Translations under genes and position numbers: made by a program
Source of the DNA: Chelativorans petroleitrophicus
GTDB lineage: Bacteria > Pseudomonadota > Alphaproteobacteria > Rhizobiales > Rhizobiaceae
Reading direction: 5' to 3'
Assembly: GCF_025398195.1 (NCBI RefSeq)
Contig: NZ_JAODNV010000003.1
Coordinates: 122,737 to 186,736 of the forward strand
Length of the DNA stretch: 64,000 bases
Notes under the pieces: generated by a model
Told to the model about the DNA's origin: nothing
The model's input: only the letters and a program-made list of their open reading frames with translations
The model's database searches: none
Shown here: one piece after another, positions 46,473 to 55,363 of the stretch
Numbering within the stretch: position 1 is the first letter of the stretch
Layout of the letters: each line of letters starts with the position of its first letter

Positions 46473-46768
46473 CCCTGCGCCTCCAGCAGTTCAATGCCGA
46501 AGTGCGTGGCGATGATCGGGAACCGCTCAGCTATTGCGTCCCGTGGCGAGGCGGTGTAAAACCCTTTACCGAAGACCTTGGGAGAGTTTTCGAGATTTCC
46601 GCCGCCGTTTCCTGCGCCAACAGGAGCGGCGGTTTGCTTATCCGGTGGCCCGTCCCGGTTGGACAATCCCCGAAAAAGCCCAATTTTTTCAATTGCGGGA
46701 CTCTGTGGGGTTGGACGTCCTAAGCCGTTGTTTTGAATGGAAACACAGACTTCCCTTGGGAGTGCCAT
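46469..46768 (-). CDS. First ORF of the element, starting in the att core
   Basis: The 99-codon frame begins ATG at 46768, the last base of the attR core: MALPREVCVSIQNNGLGRPTPQS, and ends TASPRDAIAERFPIIATHFGIELLEAQG, overlapping the next gene by 4 bases. In the integrated state the base sequence before the ATG is host DNA with GAGGAA directly against the start, a poor spacing. In the circle it would be preceded by AGAGGAAA and an in-frame ATG. A TTG at 46666 is an alternative start giving 65 aa with the better-conserved-looking end. No family recognised. Confidence 0.55.
   Translation of the reverse strand: MALPREVCVSIQNNGLGRPTPQSPAIEKIGLFRGLSNRDGPPDKQTAAPVGAGNGGGNLENSPKVFGKGFYTASPRDAIAERFPIIATHFGIELLEAQG
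46753..46768 (+). repeat. attR core (16 bp)
   Basis: Exact copy of CCCTTGGGAGTGCCAT from the tRNA-Glu 3' end. The similarity extends only weakly to the left (T at -5), so this is the recombination core. Host sequence resumes at 46769. Confidence 0.92.
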
Positions 46769-46903
46769 TTCCTCGCAAATCGCGAATTGCCAACTGCTGC
46801 CTCGGATTGGGCACAAGCGATGCACCGCCGCCGGCGGATGCTGTGAACGCAGGGCTTCTCATGTTATCCTGCGGACGGACAGCAGAACGGTCCGGAGCAA
46901 GCG

Positions 46904-47134
46904 ATGCCACCCGAGGAAATGGATATTGTGCTTGCCAAGCTTCCCCTGCGCATAGGGGCCTATGTACCGGGTGACCTGCTCGAGGAATGGTTTGCGCCGG
47001 GGACGGGCATGAACCCGATCAGCGAAGCGGCCATCGAGGCGGCAAAACGCTATGGCCGCCGCTTCGAATGCGAGTTCGAATACTATCCCGAGCGGATAGA
47101 AGGCGTCTTCTGGAAGTGGGTGCCCGCGATATGA
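46904..47134 (+). CDS. Small protein of unknown function
   Basis: The 76-aa product (MPPEEMDIVLAKLPLRIGAYVPGDLLEEWFAPGTGMNPISEAAIEAAKRYGRRFECEFEYYPE) looks soluble and mixed alpha/beta, and it ends on the start codon of the next gene (ATGA). It lies in host DNA 136 bp after attR. Not recognised; coupling to a second small gene supports reality. Confidence 0.5.
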   Translation: MPPEEMDIVLAKLPLRIGAYVPGDLLEEWFAPGTGMNPISEAAIEAAKRYGRRFECEFEYYPERIEGVFWKWVPAI

Positions 47135-47328
47135 CCTCCAGGAATGTCGGTCCGGGCCTCGAAGAGAAGGTGAAGGACGCCATTGCTGGCGAGCTGGAGC
47201 GCCAGGCGGAAAACCGGCCCGGCACGCTCACCGTCAGGCGCAGGAACGGCAAGCTTTTGGTCGAGGGCGAGATCGATCTCGACGATCTGGCCATGGTGGT
47301 CATCGGCTCTCTGGCCGGCGGCCCGTAA
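47131..47328 (+). CDS. Small protein of unknown function
   Basis: The 65-aa product (MTSRNVGPGLEEKVKDAIAGELERQAENRPGTLTVRRRNGKLLVEGEIDLDDLAMVVIGSLAGGP) has a helix followed by a small beta pattern. It is translationally coupled to the 76-aa gene by a 4-base overlap. Function unknown. Confidence 0.5.
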   Translation: MTSRNVGPGLEEKVKDAIAGELERQAENRPGTLTVRRRNGKLLVEGEIDLDDLAMVVIGSLAGGP

Positions 47329-47389
47329 ACGAAACGGCGGCTCCCCGGCTGCCGTTTCGTGCTTTGGCTGGTGCGATTGTTGTCTCCGC

Positions 47390-48349
47390 TTAGGCCCTGA
47401 TCTCCTGCCTCTGGAACGAGACATAAGCCGCCGTGAAGAGCACCAGGAGCGCGGCGATCATCGCCGCAAGCTGCGGCCAGATAAGCATGAGGCTTTGCGA
47501 GACCGGCAGCGGTGCGCCGATCAGCGCACGGCTTAGCTGATTGGAGAAGACAATGCCGAGCGAGCGCGTCTCCGGGTTGAGCAGCGCGAGCGTCATTTCC
47601 CCGAACAGCGTGTTGGGAGAGATGCGCGAGATTGCGCGCTCCACCTCCACGAGATCCACCGCCGTCATCGGGTTGAGCGGATCGACGGGCACGAGCGCGC
47701 CCGCGATCAGGGGCGCCAGCATTGGCCAGAAAATGGTGAAGAGCAGCCATACGGTGAGCGTGGCGAGCGCCGAGGTCGCGGGCGAGCGGAACAACGTCGA
47801 GAAAACCAGGGCTACCGCCAGCCACACGCCCGCATAGACGAAGGATGCAAGCAGGAAGGCAAGGCCGCGCAGCACCTCCTCGCCGCTGGGCGGCAGGCCC
47901 ACGAGCAGGATGCCGAGACCGGTTACAAGCAGCCACAGCACAAGCAAGCAGATGGCGATCACCAGAAGGCCGCCAAGGAACTTGCCGGTCAGAAGCGCAT
48001 CCCGGTAGATCGGCTGTGATAGGATGCGCGACATCGTCCGGCGGTTGTATTCGCCGTTGATGGAGTCGAAGCCCAAGGCGATCGCCACCAGCGGCAGAAG
48101 GAAGCCGAGGAAGGCGACGAAGGAGGGTAGGGGCTCGCGCGCGGTGGTGAAAAGGCGCAGGAACAGGAACTGGTCCTGGCTCACCGTTTCGGTGATCTGG
48201 CCGATCGCCGCATAGACGGCGCCCACCGCGGTGAGCAGCACGAGCAGCATCACGAGATGGATGCGCGCGCTCGTCATGTGGTCAGCGGCTTCCTTCAGCG
48301 CCACCGTCGCAAGGCCCGTAAAGGGCGATCCCTCACGCTGCTGCCGCAT
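47390..48349 (-). CDS. ABC transporter permease (NosY-like)
   Basis: The 319-aa membrane protein has six helices, beginning near [25 protein letters not shown], with the ABC-2 motif [35 protein letters not shown] that marks NosY/GldF-like permeases. It ends with [10 protein letters not shown]. The ATG at 48349 is inside the ATPase gene's end (17-base overlap). It completes an operon of NEW3 protein, ATPase and permease; the transported or removed substrate is unknown. Confidence 0.9.
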   Translation of the reverse strand: MRQQREGSPFTGLATVALKEAADHMTSARIHLVMLLVLLTAVGAVYAAIGQITETVSQDQFLFLRLFTTAREPLPSFVAFLGFLLPLVAIALGFDSINGEYNRRTMSRILSQPIYRDALLTGKFLGGLLVIAICLLVLWLLVTGLGILLVGLPPSGEEVLRGLAFLLASFVYAGVWLAVALVFSTLFRSPATSALATLTVWLLFTIFWPMLAPLIAGALVPVDPLNPMTAVDLVEVERAISRISPNTLFGEMTLALLNPETRSLGIVFSNQLSRALIGAPLPVSQSLMLIWPQLAAMIAALLVLFTAAYVSFQRQEIRA

Positions 48350-49277
48350 GGTGCCTGTCCTCCTCAAAGAACCGGACATAGACCTCGTCCAGCGTCGTAT
48401 GGCGGATCGACATTGCCGTCAGCCGCCCGCCGGCCATTACCACGCGCCGGGCGATCTCGGGGCGGGCGTCTTCGTCGGCGTCGACGCGCCACAGGCCTGG
48501 GCGCTGCTGCGTGACCCCCGTGATGTGGGGCGCGTCCGCGAGCGCCTGTGCAAGGTCGACGTCCTGGGCTTCCACTTCCACCACATGCGTTCCGCCCAGC
48601 ACGTCGCTCGTCAGATCCTCCACCCTGCCGGAAAGGCCGATGCGGCCGCGGCTGAAAAGCGCGACGCGGTCGCACACGCTCTGCACCATTGCAAGCAGGT
48701 GGGAAGAGAGCACGATCGTCATGCCTTCGCGCGAAAGCGCCAAAATCAGATCCAGAAGCTCTTGCGTGGACTGGGGATCGAGGCCGGAGGTTGGCTCGTC
48801 GAGAATGGCGATTTCCGCCTGCTTGATCAGCACTTCGGCAAGCCCCAGCCGCTGGCGCATGCCGCGCGAATAGGTGCTCACGCGCCGCTCGCCCGCCTCG
48901 ACAAGGCGCACGCGCTCAAGCGCCTCGTCGATACGCTTCGAAGCCTCGGCACCTGAAAGCCCCAGGAGCCGTGCCGTGTAAAGCAGGTTCTCCCGGCCTG
49001 TAAGATTGTCGTAGAAACCGATCTGGTCCGGCATGTAGCCGACCCGCCGCTTGACCGCGAGCGGATTGCGCAGCGGATCAAGCCCCAGCACGCGCACCGT
49101 ACCGGCCGTGGGCTCGGTCAGGCCAAGCAGGAGCAGGATGGTTGTGGTCTTGCCCGAGCCGTTGGGTCCGAGAAGGCCGAAGACCTCGCCCTTCTCCACC
49201 GTAAGGTCGACCCCGTCGACAGCGGCGATGCGTCCGTAGCGCTTGACGAGGCCCTTCGTCTCGATCACCGTGCTCAT
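48333..49277 (-). CDS. ABC transporter ATP-binding protein (NosF-like)
   Basis: The 314-aa protein has Walker [13 protein letters not shown]-loop [20 protein letters not shown], signature [16 protein letters not shown] and Walker [16 protein letters not shown], with the C-terminal tail of the GldA/NosF group. The ATG at 49277 is placed at [15 protein letters not shown]; it overlaps the NEW3 gene's end by 4 bases. It powers the NosY-like permease. Confidence 0.93.
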   Translation of the reverse strand: MSTVIETKGLVKRYGRIAAVDGVDLTVEKGEVFGLLGPNGSGKTTTILLLLGLTEPTAGTVRVLGLDPLRNPLAVKRRVGYMPDQIGFYDNLTGRENLLYTARLLGLSGAEASKRIDEALERVRLVEAGERRVSTYSRGMRQRLGLAEVLIKQAEIAILDEPTSGLDPQSTQELLDLILALSREGMTIVLSSHLLAMVQSVCDRVALFSRGRIGLSGRVEDLTSDVLGGTHVVEVEAQDVDLAQALADAPHITGVTQQRPGLWRVDADEDARPEIARRVVMAGGRLTAMSIRHTTLDEVYVRFFEEDRHHAAAA

Positions 49278-50503
49278 CGCCGGCCATACCGCGTTACCGC
49301 AAAGCCGAGCACGACAACCGCCGCGGCGATCACGCCCAGTCCCGCAACGCCCCACACGGTCGAGGTGCGCACGGTGACGCGGAAATTGGCGCTGTCGGAG
49401 ACGCCGTCGCCATTGGCCCGCACAGTAACCACATAGTCACCCGCGATCGCCTGTTCCGACGGCGTCATGGTAACGGACACTTCCGCGGTTTCGCCGGCCG
49501 GCAGCTCAGCAATCTCTTTCGGGCTGAACTCTACGGTCCAGTCTGACGGCGGACTGGAGGAGAAGCTGATCGCGCGCGCCGGGGCAGTGCCGCGGTTCTC
49601 GAGCGTGAAGGTGAAGCTGCGCTCCTCACCCGCGGTCGCGTCGCCCGAAAGCCGTCCGCCGGGTCCCGAAAGCGAAAGCTCGGCCCGCCCCGTAACGTCA
49701 AGGACGAGTTGCGTTTCAGCCGACGCATCGTCGCCCGCCGCGCGGACCAGAACCGGATACTGGCCGGCCTGGGCGTTTTCGGGAGGATCGACGGAGACGG
49801 ATAGGTTCTTGGTCTCGCCGGCCGCCAGCGGCAGGCTGGTCAGCTCCTGGGAGCCATAGCGTTCTTTGAAGGTGACCTGGAAACCGCTCGGGGCCTCGGC
49901 CACGAGATTGACGACCGTGTCCTCCTGGCCCTCATTGGCAATCTTAACCTGATAGTCGAAGTTCGAACGGACGGTGCCGCGCAGCGCCGGCAGTTCGGGT
50001 TCCAGCGTCAGCCGTGCGGGCTCGGTCTCGGTCAGGGTGAGGGCGACTGGCAGTTCCAAGGTTTCGCTGCCCGTCCGGCCAGTGATGGTGAATTGATAGG
50101 TTTGCCCGGTCTCGCCGCCGGCCAGCTTGAGCTTCAGCGACAGATCGACCGTTCCGTCCGAGGCGGCGATGGCGGCGCCCACGCGCTTGCTGCCGCCTTC
50201 GATCTCCCATTGCCAGCCTTCGGGCAGGCCGGAGACATCGAACTCAACCCGCTGCGGCGGCAGGCCCTTGTTGGTGAGTGCGAGGTCGATTTCCACCTCC
50301 TCGTCAGTCTGGGCGAAGAAGACCGGATAGGGCGTCGTCAGCCACAGGCCTCTCACCTGCTCCTCGCTGGCCGCACGCGGCTCTTCCCCGGCCGTCTGCG
50401 CCCAGGCGGGCGATGTCGGCGCAAGGCCGGCTGCAATGACCATCGTGACGAGGGATGTTGTTATGATCGTTTTACGCGCAGAGAATAAATGCGCAGACGC
50501 CAT
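49274..50503 (-). CDS. NEW3-domain exported membrane protein
   Basis: The 409-aa protein has a signal peptide ([22 protein letters not shown]), three or more Ig-like NEW3/alpha-galactosidase-associated repeats ([103 protein letters not shown]), and a C-terminal membrane anchor ([27 protein letters not shown]). The ATG at 50503 has GGGGAGGT before it. It heads the ABC operon, so it is probably the envelope receptor or partner of the transporter. Substrate unknown. Confidence 0.88.
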   Translation of the reverse strand: MASAHLFSARKTIITTSLVTMVIAAGLAPTSPAWAQTAGEEPRAASEEQVRGLWLTTPYPVFFAQTDEEVEIDLALTNKGLPPQRVEFDVSGLPEGWQWEIEGGSKRVGAAIAASDGTVDLSLKLKLAGGETGQTYQFTITGRTGSETLELPVALTLTETEPARLTLEPELPALRGTVRSNFDYQVKIANEGQEDTVVNLVAEAPSGFQVTFKERYGSQELTSLPLAAGETKNLSVSVDPPENAQAGQYPVLVRAAGDDASAETQLVLDVTGRAELSLSGPGGRLSGDATAGEERSFTFTLENRGTAPARAISFSSSPPSDWTVEFSPKEIAELPAGETAEVSVTMTPSEQAIAGDYVVTVRANGDGVSDSANFRVTVRTSTVWGVAGLGVIAAAVVVLGFAVTRYGRR

Positions 50504-50775
50504 GGCTACCTCCCCGCTTGGTGATCCATGTGAATGCCCCGATCGGGTGCGATGTAGTGCGTGCCCGGGAGAATTGACCCGATTGTGGCAACAATTCGGC
50601 AGAAACATTACACGTTTGTAATGGCTTAGCTCCAAAACCCTTAACCGGGGGAGCGGGCGGCGGCATGCCTTGCGGGGCACGCAAGTGACAGACGCTTACG
50701 CTCTGTTAAGCTTAGCGAAACGTTAATCCTTGGCGTCCATTCTGTTCGCTCCCGAAGAGACTGGAGAGGTTTGAA
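50504..50775. other. Divergent promoter region of NEW3-ABC operon and hybrid kinase
   Basis: A 272-bp gap between divergent genes. It holds an 18-bp palindrome at 50606-50623 and AT-rich TTAA-containing patches near 50637 and 50706-50732. No gene is seen. Confidence 0.5.
50606..50623. promoter_or_regulatory. Palindromic operator candidate upstream of NEW3-ABC operon
   Basis: CATTACA (50606-50612) and TGTAATG (50617-50623) are perfect 7-bp arms around CGTT, about 100 bp before the NEW3 ATG. The TTACA-N4-TGTAA form is typical of dimeric regulators; which one cannot be told. Confidence 0.45.
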
Positions 50776-53700
50776 TTGGGGTTTGGGGGCGAATATAACC
50801 GGTTCCCCTTCGGGTCTGCGCATCGGGATGGCTGTGCCGTGGCGGATGAGTTCGACCGCCTGGCGGAGCTGCTCGATGAGATGGGCGAGGGGGTCGCCCG
50901 CTATGACCGCGAGGACCGGCTGGTCAGCTGCAACGAGGCTATGCGGGCCATTCATCCCGGGCTTGAGGATGTGCTGCAGCCCGGCACCACGTATCGCGCG
51001 TTCCTTGAGGCGGGTCTGGAGCGCGGTCTCTGGGCGCCTGAAGGAGAAGGCGCCCGTGCGTGGTGCGACAGGCTTCTTGCCCAAAGGTGCGCCCGGCGCG
51101 GTGGCCGGACTCTTATGGCGTTCGGCGACGGCCGTTCCGTCCTGCAGCGCGAGCAGCCCACGGATGACGGCTGCACCATCGTAATCTGCACGGACGTCAC
51201 GGCACTCCGGCAGCCTGAAGCGACGCTGCAGCCAGTCGATCCCGGCGACGCCGATTCGAGAAGCGAGCGCGAGATGGAAATCGGCTCGGCGCTCGAACGC
51301 TCGAAGCTCGCGCAGGCGATCCTCGACGGCTTGCCCTCGCCAATCTTCGTCAAGGATACCGCTCTCAGGTTCGTGCTGGTCAACAGGACTTTTTCCGCAT
51401 TGTTCGATGCCGAACCCGGCGAGATGATCGGCAGGAAGGCCGCTGACTTCCTTCCGGAAGAACAGGCGCGCTTCTTCGAGGAGAGCGAGCGGCGAGTCCT
51501 TGAGACCGGCGAAGAATACCGTGTGGAGGAGGACTTCGAGTTTCAGGGCATCGGCCGCAGCCGACTTGTCTGCAAGAACCGTGTGCGGACCGGAAGCGGC
51601 AGGGTCTATGTCACCTGCACTATCTTCGATATCACCGACTTGAAGCGCCGCGAGCGCGATGCGCAGGAGGCACGTGCGCATCTTGCCGCCGTGCTCGACA
51701 CGCTCCCCGCCGGCGTCATCATCTACGACAGGGACGACCGTTTCGTTCTTGGCAACCGGCAGATCCATGACGCGCTTCCGGCGCTGGCACCTGCCATGCA
51801 GCCCGGCAAGCCGCTGCGGGAGGCGCTCGAGCTTGCTCACGACGCCGGCTACTTCCGCGATGTAGGCGAGCCGCAGCTCGACCGGCTCTACGACAGCGAC
51901 CGCGAAGCATGGATCGAGGGCTTTGCCAGGCTGTACCACCGGCGCCAGAATATTTATGAGCGCCGCAATCCGGACGGCCGGTGGTTCAAGGTGATCGACA
52001 CGCGCGGCGAGGACGGCACCTTTGTCGGCGTGCGCGTCGATATCACCGAACTGAAGACCCACGAACAGGAGCTGAAGGAGAGCATGCGCGAGAACGAGGT
52101 TTTCCGGAACCTCGTCGACAACGTGCCCGTCGCCATCTACGCCAAGCGTGCGGACCTTCGGCTGATGTATGTCAACAAGGGCTGGAGCGATCTGTTGGGT
52201 GTCGCCCGGGAAGACGCCATCGGCAAGACCGATGTGGAGCTGTTCGGAGAGCTCGGCGAACAGTTCATGGAAAGCGACCTGGCCGTGCTGCGCTCCGGCA
52301 AGCGGCGGGAGATCGAGGAGAGCGTGACGGACGCGGAGGGCAACACGCGCTACCAGATCGCCCACAAGGATGCGCTGGTGGCCTCCGACGGTTCCCTCTA
52401 CCTGATCGGTTCCACCATGGACGTGACCGAGCTGAAGCGGCGTCAGGAGGAGCTGAGCATCGCTCAGGAGAAGGCCGTCGCCGCCGACCGCGCCAAATCC
52501 GAGTTCTTGGCCAATATGAGCCACGAAATCCGCACTCCGATGAACGGTATTCTCGGCATGGCGGAGCTACTGGCCAAGACGGAGCTTTCACCCAAGCAGA
52601 AGACCTTTACCGACATCATTGTCAAGTCGGGCAACGCGCTGCTCACCATCATCAATGACATCCTCGATTTTTCGAAGATCGATGCGGGCCAGCTCGTGCT
52701 CGATCCGCAGCCCTTCAATCTCGCCGAAGCGGTGGAGGATGTCGCTACGCTCGTCTCCTCGCGCGCCAAGGAGAAGGAGCTGGAGATGATCGTGCGCATT
52801 GATCCGGCACTGCCCGAGATATTCATCGGGGATGTCGGGCGCATCCGCCAAATCGTCACAAACCTTCTGGGTAATGCCGTCAAGTTCACCGATCGCGGCC
52901 ATGTGCTGGTGGACGTTACGGGCGAAACGCAGGACGGCACCACCCGGCTCACCGTTCGCGTGACCGACAGCGGAATCGGCATCCCCGAGGACAAGCTGTC
53001 CATCATCTTCGACAAGTTCAGTCAGGTCGATGCCTCGTCCACGAGACGGCATGAGGGAACTGGTCTCGGCCTTGCCATAAGCTCGCGCCTGGTGGCGCTG
53101 ATGGGCGGCGAAATGGGTGTGGAGAGCAAAGAGGGAGAGGGCTCAACCTTCTGGTTTACGCTAAGCTTGCCCGTTGCCGAGCGGGCAGCGGAGGCCCGTG
53201 TCGTCCCCAGCGATGTCACGGGCGCGCGCGTCCTCGTCGTCGACGACAATTCGATCAACCGCACCATCCTGCTCGAGCAGATGGCGCATTGGGGCTTTGA
53301 CGCCTGTGCCGCCGAAAGTGGAGCGGAGGGCCTCCAGGTGCTCGAAGCGGCGGCCGATCTGGGAATCGCGGTGGATTGCGTCGTCATAGACTATCAGATG
53401 CCGGGCATGAGCGGTATCGAGACGGCGCGGGCCATGCGCGCCAGCCGGCGGTTCGGCAACATACCCATCATCCTGCTGAGTTCGGTTGACCAGTCACTGG
53501 TGACGGGGGGCGTGCACGACCTTGCGATCGACGGGCATCTCATCAAGCCGGCGCGTGCGGCGAGTCTGCTCGAGGCTGTGGTGCATGCGATTCAGCGGCA
53601 TCGCTGCGGTGAGGCCGGCGCGCCGGAGAGCATCGAGCCAGCGCTGCCCCGGGAGAGCAGCGGGCCTGAACCGGAGTCAGCGGCCTTGCCGGCGAAAAAA

Positions 53701-54114
53701 ACGGCGGGCAAGCTGACAGTCCTCGTTGCCGAGGACAATGAAGTTAACCAGCTTGTCTTCAGCCAGATTCTCGGTGAAAGCGGGCTTGGCTACTCGATCG
53801 TCAATAACGGGCGCGAGGCGGTGGAGGCTTACCGCACGATGAAGCCCGACCTCGTGCTGATGGATGTGTCTATGCCCGAGATGAACGGGCTGGAGGCGGC
53901 GCAGACGATCCGCTCCATCGAAGAGGAGAGGGGCGGGGGCTGCCACGTGCCCATCATCGGTGTGACGGCCCATGCGCTGAACGGCGATCGCGAGCGCTGT
54001 CTGGAGGCCGGCATGGACGACTACCTTTCCAAACCCATCAGCCCGCGAACCCTGCTGGAGAAGATCGAACGCTGGTCCGGCCGCCCCGACGGTGAACACC
54101 CGGTCTGGGCCTGA
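50776..54114 (+). CDS. Hybrid sensor histidine kinase with four PAS and two receiver domains
   Basis: The 1112-aa protein starts at TTG 50776, six bases after GGAGAGG. It has no membrane segment. PAS-like domains lie near 20-135, 165-285, 290-425 and 435-560; the first and third are the PAS_7 type (LDTLPAGVIIYDRDDRFVLGNRQ). HisKA follows with SHEIRTP (His583), then HATPase (about 695-805: NLLGNAVKF, DSGIGIP, GTGLGLAI), REC1 with Asp872 (IDYQMPG) and REC2 with Asp1030 (LMDVSMPEMNG). It is a cytosolic sensor, possibly redox or metabolite-linked. It stands where phoR is usual before pst; the signal is unknown. Confidence 0.9.
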   Translation: MGFGGEYNRFPFGSAHRDGCAVADEFDRLAELLDEMGEGVARYDREDRLVSCNEAMRAIHPGLEDVLQPGTTYRAFLEAGLERGLWAPEGEGARAWCDRLLAQRCARRGGRTLMAFGDGRSVLQREQPTDDGCTIVICTDVTALRQPEATLQPVDPGDADSRSEREMEIGSALERSKLAQAILDGLPSPIFVKDTALRFVLVNRTFSALFDAEPGEMIGRKAADFLPEEQARFFEESERRVLETGEEYRVEEDFEFQGIGRSRLVCKNRVRTGSGRVYVTCTIFDITDLKRRERDAQEARAHLAAVLDTLPAGVIIYDRDDRFVLGNRQIHDALPALAPAMQPGKPLREALELAHDAGYFRDVGEPQLDRLYDSDREAWIEGFARLYHRRQNIYERRNPDGRWFKVIDTRGEDGTFVGVRVDITELKTHEQELKESMRENEVFRNLVDNVPVAIYAKRADLRLMYVNKGWSDLLGVAREDAIGKTDVELFGELGEQFMESDLAVLRSGKRREIEESVTDAEGNTRYQIAHKDALVASDGSLYLIGSTMDVTELKRRQEELSIAQEKAVAADRAKSEFLANMSHEIRTPMNGILGMAELLAKTELSPKQKTFTDIIVKSGNALLTIINDILDFSKIDAGQLVLDPQPFNLAEAVEDVATLVSSRAKEKELEMIVRIDPALPEIFIGDVGRIRQIVTNLLGNAVKFTDRGHVLVDVTGETQDGTTRLTVRVTDSGIGIPEDKLSIIFDKFSQVDASSTRRHEGTGLGLAISSRLVALMGGEMGVESKEGEGSTFWFTLSLPVAERAAEARVVPSDVTGARVLVVDDNSINRTILLEQMAHWGFDACAAESGAEGLQVLEAAADLGIAVDCVVIDYQMPGMSGIETARAMRASRRFGNIPIILLSSVDQSLVTGGVHDLAIDGHLIKPARAASLLEAVVHAIQRHRCGEAGAPESIEPALPRESSGPEPESAALPAKKTAGKLTVLVAEDNEVNQLVFSQILGESGLGYSIVNNGREAVEAYRTMKPDLVLMDVSMPEMNGLEAAQTIRSIEEERGGGCHVPIIGVTAHALNGDRERCLEAGMDDYLSKPISPRTLLEKIERWSGRPDGEHPVWA

Positions 54115-54154
54115 CGCCGCCCGCGGCCTGTACGGGCCGATCGGCTTCATCCGT

Positions 54155-54183
54155 CTGACATCGGACTGTCATCTTACTGTTAC
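54155..54183 (+). promoter_or_regulatory. Pho box (three direct repeats) of the pst operon
   Basis: CTGACAT (54155-54161), CTGTCAT (54166-54172) and CTGTTAC (54177-54183) repeat on an 11-bp period, matching the PhoB consensus CTGTCAT-N4-CTGTCAT with a third half. It lies 72-100 bp before pstS. The gene for its activator PhoB closes the operon. Confidence 0.85.
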
Positions 54184-54254
54184 ACAAGATCGCTATGGGC
54201 TCTCCCGTCGCCTTGTACTGGCGTCGCTCGGAAAATGGACAGGGAGTAGCCCCT

Positions 54255-55289
54255 ATGAAACGCATCGTGTTTGCGGCATCTGTCTCGGCGATGGCCGTGA
54301 CGGTGAGCGTCGGCGCCGCTGAGGCGCGCGACCAGATCCGCATCGTCGGCTCGTCCACCGTCTTTCCCTATACGCAGGCCGTTGCCGAGGAGTTCGGCAA
54401 CATCACCGATTTCGCGGCGCCCGTCACCGAATCGACCGGCACGGGCGGCGGCATGCAGATCTTCTGTGGCGGCGTGGGCGTGGACCATCCCGACATCACT
54501 GGCGCCTCGCGCGCGATGAAGCAGAGCGAATACGAGCTGTGCGTCCAGAACGGCGTTGACAGCATCACCGAGGTGCAGATCGGCTCGGACGGCCTTTCCA
54601 TCGCGCATTCGGTCGACGGCCCGGAGATGGATCTGACCAAGGCGCAGATTTTCCAGGCGCTGGCGGCCGAAGTTGAGGTTGATGGCAAGGTGGTGCCGAA
54701 TCCCTACACTCGCTGGAACGAGATCGACCCGTCCCTGCCCGACGCCGAAATCACCGTGTTCGGCCCGCCGCCTACCTCCGGCACGCGCGATGCCTTTGTC
54801 GAGCTGGTCATGATCGAGGGCTGCGCGGCGTTCCCCGCCATTCAGGCGCTAGAGGCTTCCCGCAAGGAGGAGGTCTGCCAGCGCATGCGCACGGACGGCC
54901 CCTTCATCGAGGCGGGTGAGAACGACAATCTCATCGTCCAGCGCCTTCAGGCCGACCATAACGCGCTCGGCATCTTCGGCTACTCCTTCCTCTATGAAAA
55001 CCAGGACACGCTGAAGGCGGTTGCCGTGGAAGGCGTGAAGCCTACGCCCGAGACGATCGCCGACGAGAGCTACACGGTCGCCCGCCCGCTGTTCTTCTAC
55101 GTCAAGAACGTACATCGCGGCGTGATCCCGGGCTTGCAGGAGTTCGTCGAGGAATATGTCTCCGAGGAGGCCATGGGCCCTGGCGGCTACCTTGAGGAGC
55201 GCGGCCTTATCCCGCTCGACGATCAGCGCCGCGAGGAGGTCCGGAAGGCCGCGATCGAAGGCAAAAACTTCACGCGCTTCACCCAGTAA
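54255..55289 (+). CDS. pstS: Phosphate ABC transporter, periplasmic binding protein
   Basis: The 344-aa product has a Sec signal peptide (FAASVSAMAVTVSVGAAEARDQIRIVGSSTVFPYTQAVAEEFG) without a lipobox, so it is soluble periplasmic. Phosphate-binding loops are GSSTVFP and PPPTSGTRDAFVELV. It captures phosphate and gives it to PstCA. AGGGAG precedes the ATG at 54255; the frame is open to 54195 over the Pho-box region without sense. Confidence 0.95.
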   Translation: MKRIVFAASVSAMAVTVSVGAAEARDQIRIVGSSTVFPYTQAVAEEFGNITDFAAPVTESTGTGGGMQIFCGGVGVDHPDITGASRAMKQSEYELCVQNGVDSITEVQIGSDGLSIAHSVDGPEMDLTKAQIFQALAAEVEVDGKVVPNPYTRWNEIDPSLPDAEITVFGPPPTSGTRDAFVELVMIEGCAAFPAIQALEASRKEEVCQRMRTDGPFIEAGENDNLIVQRLQADHNALGIFGYSFLYENQDTLKAVAVEGVKPTPETIADESYTVARPLFFYVKNVHRGVIPGLQEFVEEYVSEEAMGPGGYLEERGLIPLDDQRREEVRKAAIEGKNFTRFTQ

Positions 55290-55363
55290 GGCTTTCGACC
55301 GCTTGCCTGCCGCGCGGGAAAGTCCGCGCGGCGGACTGGAACCTCAGAACCAGGCTTCCGCCC

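Larger units (their letters stand above)
36419..46768. mobile_element. Integrated cfPICI-like phage satellite (10.35 kb) in tRNA-Glu
   Basis: The element is bounded by 16-bp direct repeats (36419-36434 and 46753-46768), the left one being the tRNA-Glu 3' end. All 13 genes are on the minus strand in three blocks: replication (46768-44656), capsid and packaging (44514-38599), and regulation and integration (38305-36441). It encodes HK97-type capsid, protease, portal, TerL, HNH and two connector-like proteins, but no tail, baseplate, tape measure, lysin or holin. Capsid-forming phage-inducible chromosomal islands are known to make their own small heads and take tails from a helper phage; size and content match. 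A degraded prophage is the alternative, but every frame is intact and tightly overlapped. Confidence 0.8.

Noticed and set aside
36419..46768. Complete prophage
   Set aside because: No tail, tape-measure, baseplate, lysin, holin or repressor genes, and the 10-kb span leaves no room for them.
50641..52524. 627-aa antisense ORF over the hybrid kinase
   Set aside because: It covers PAS-domain coding sequence and has no family features of its own.
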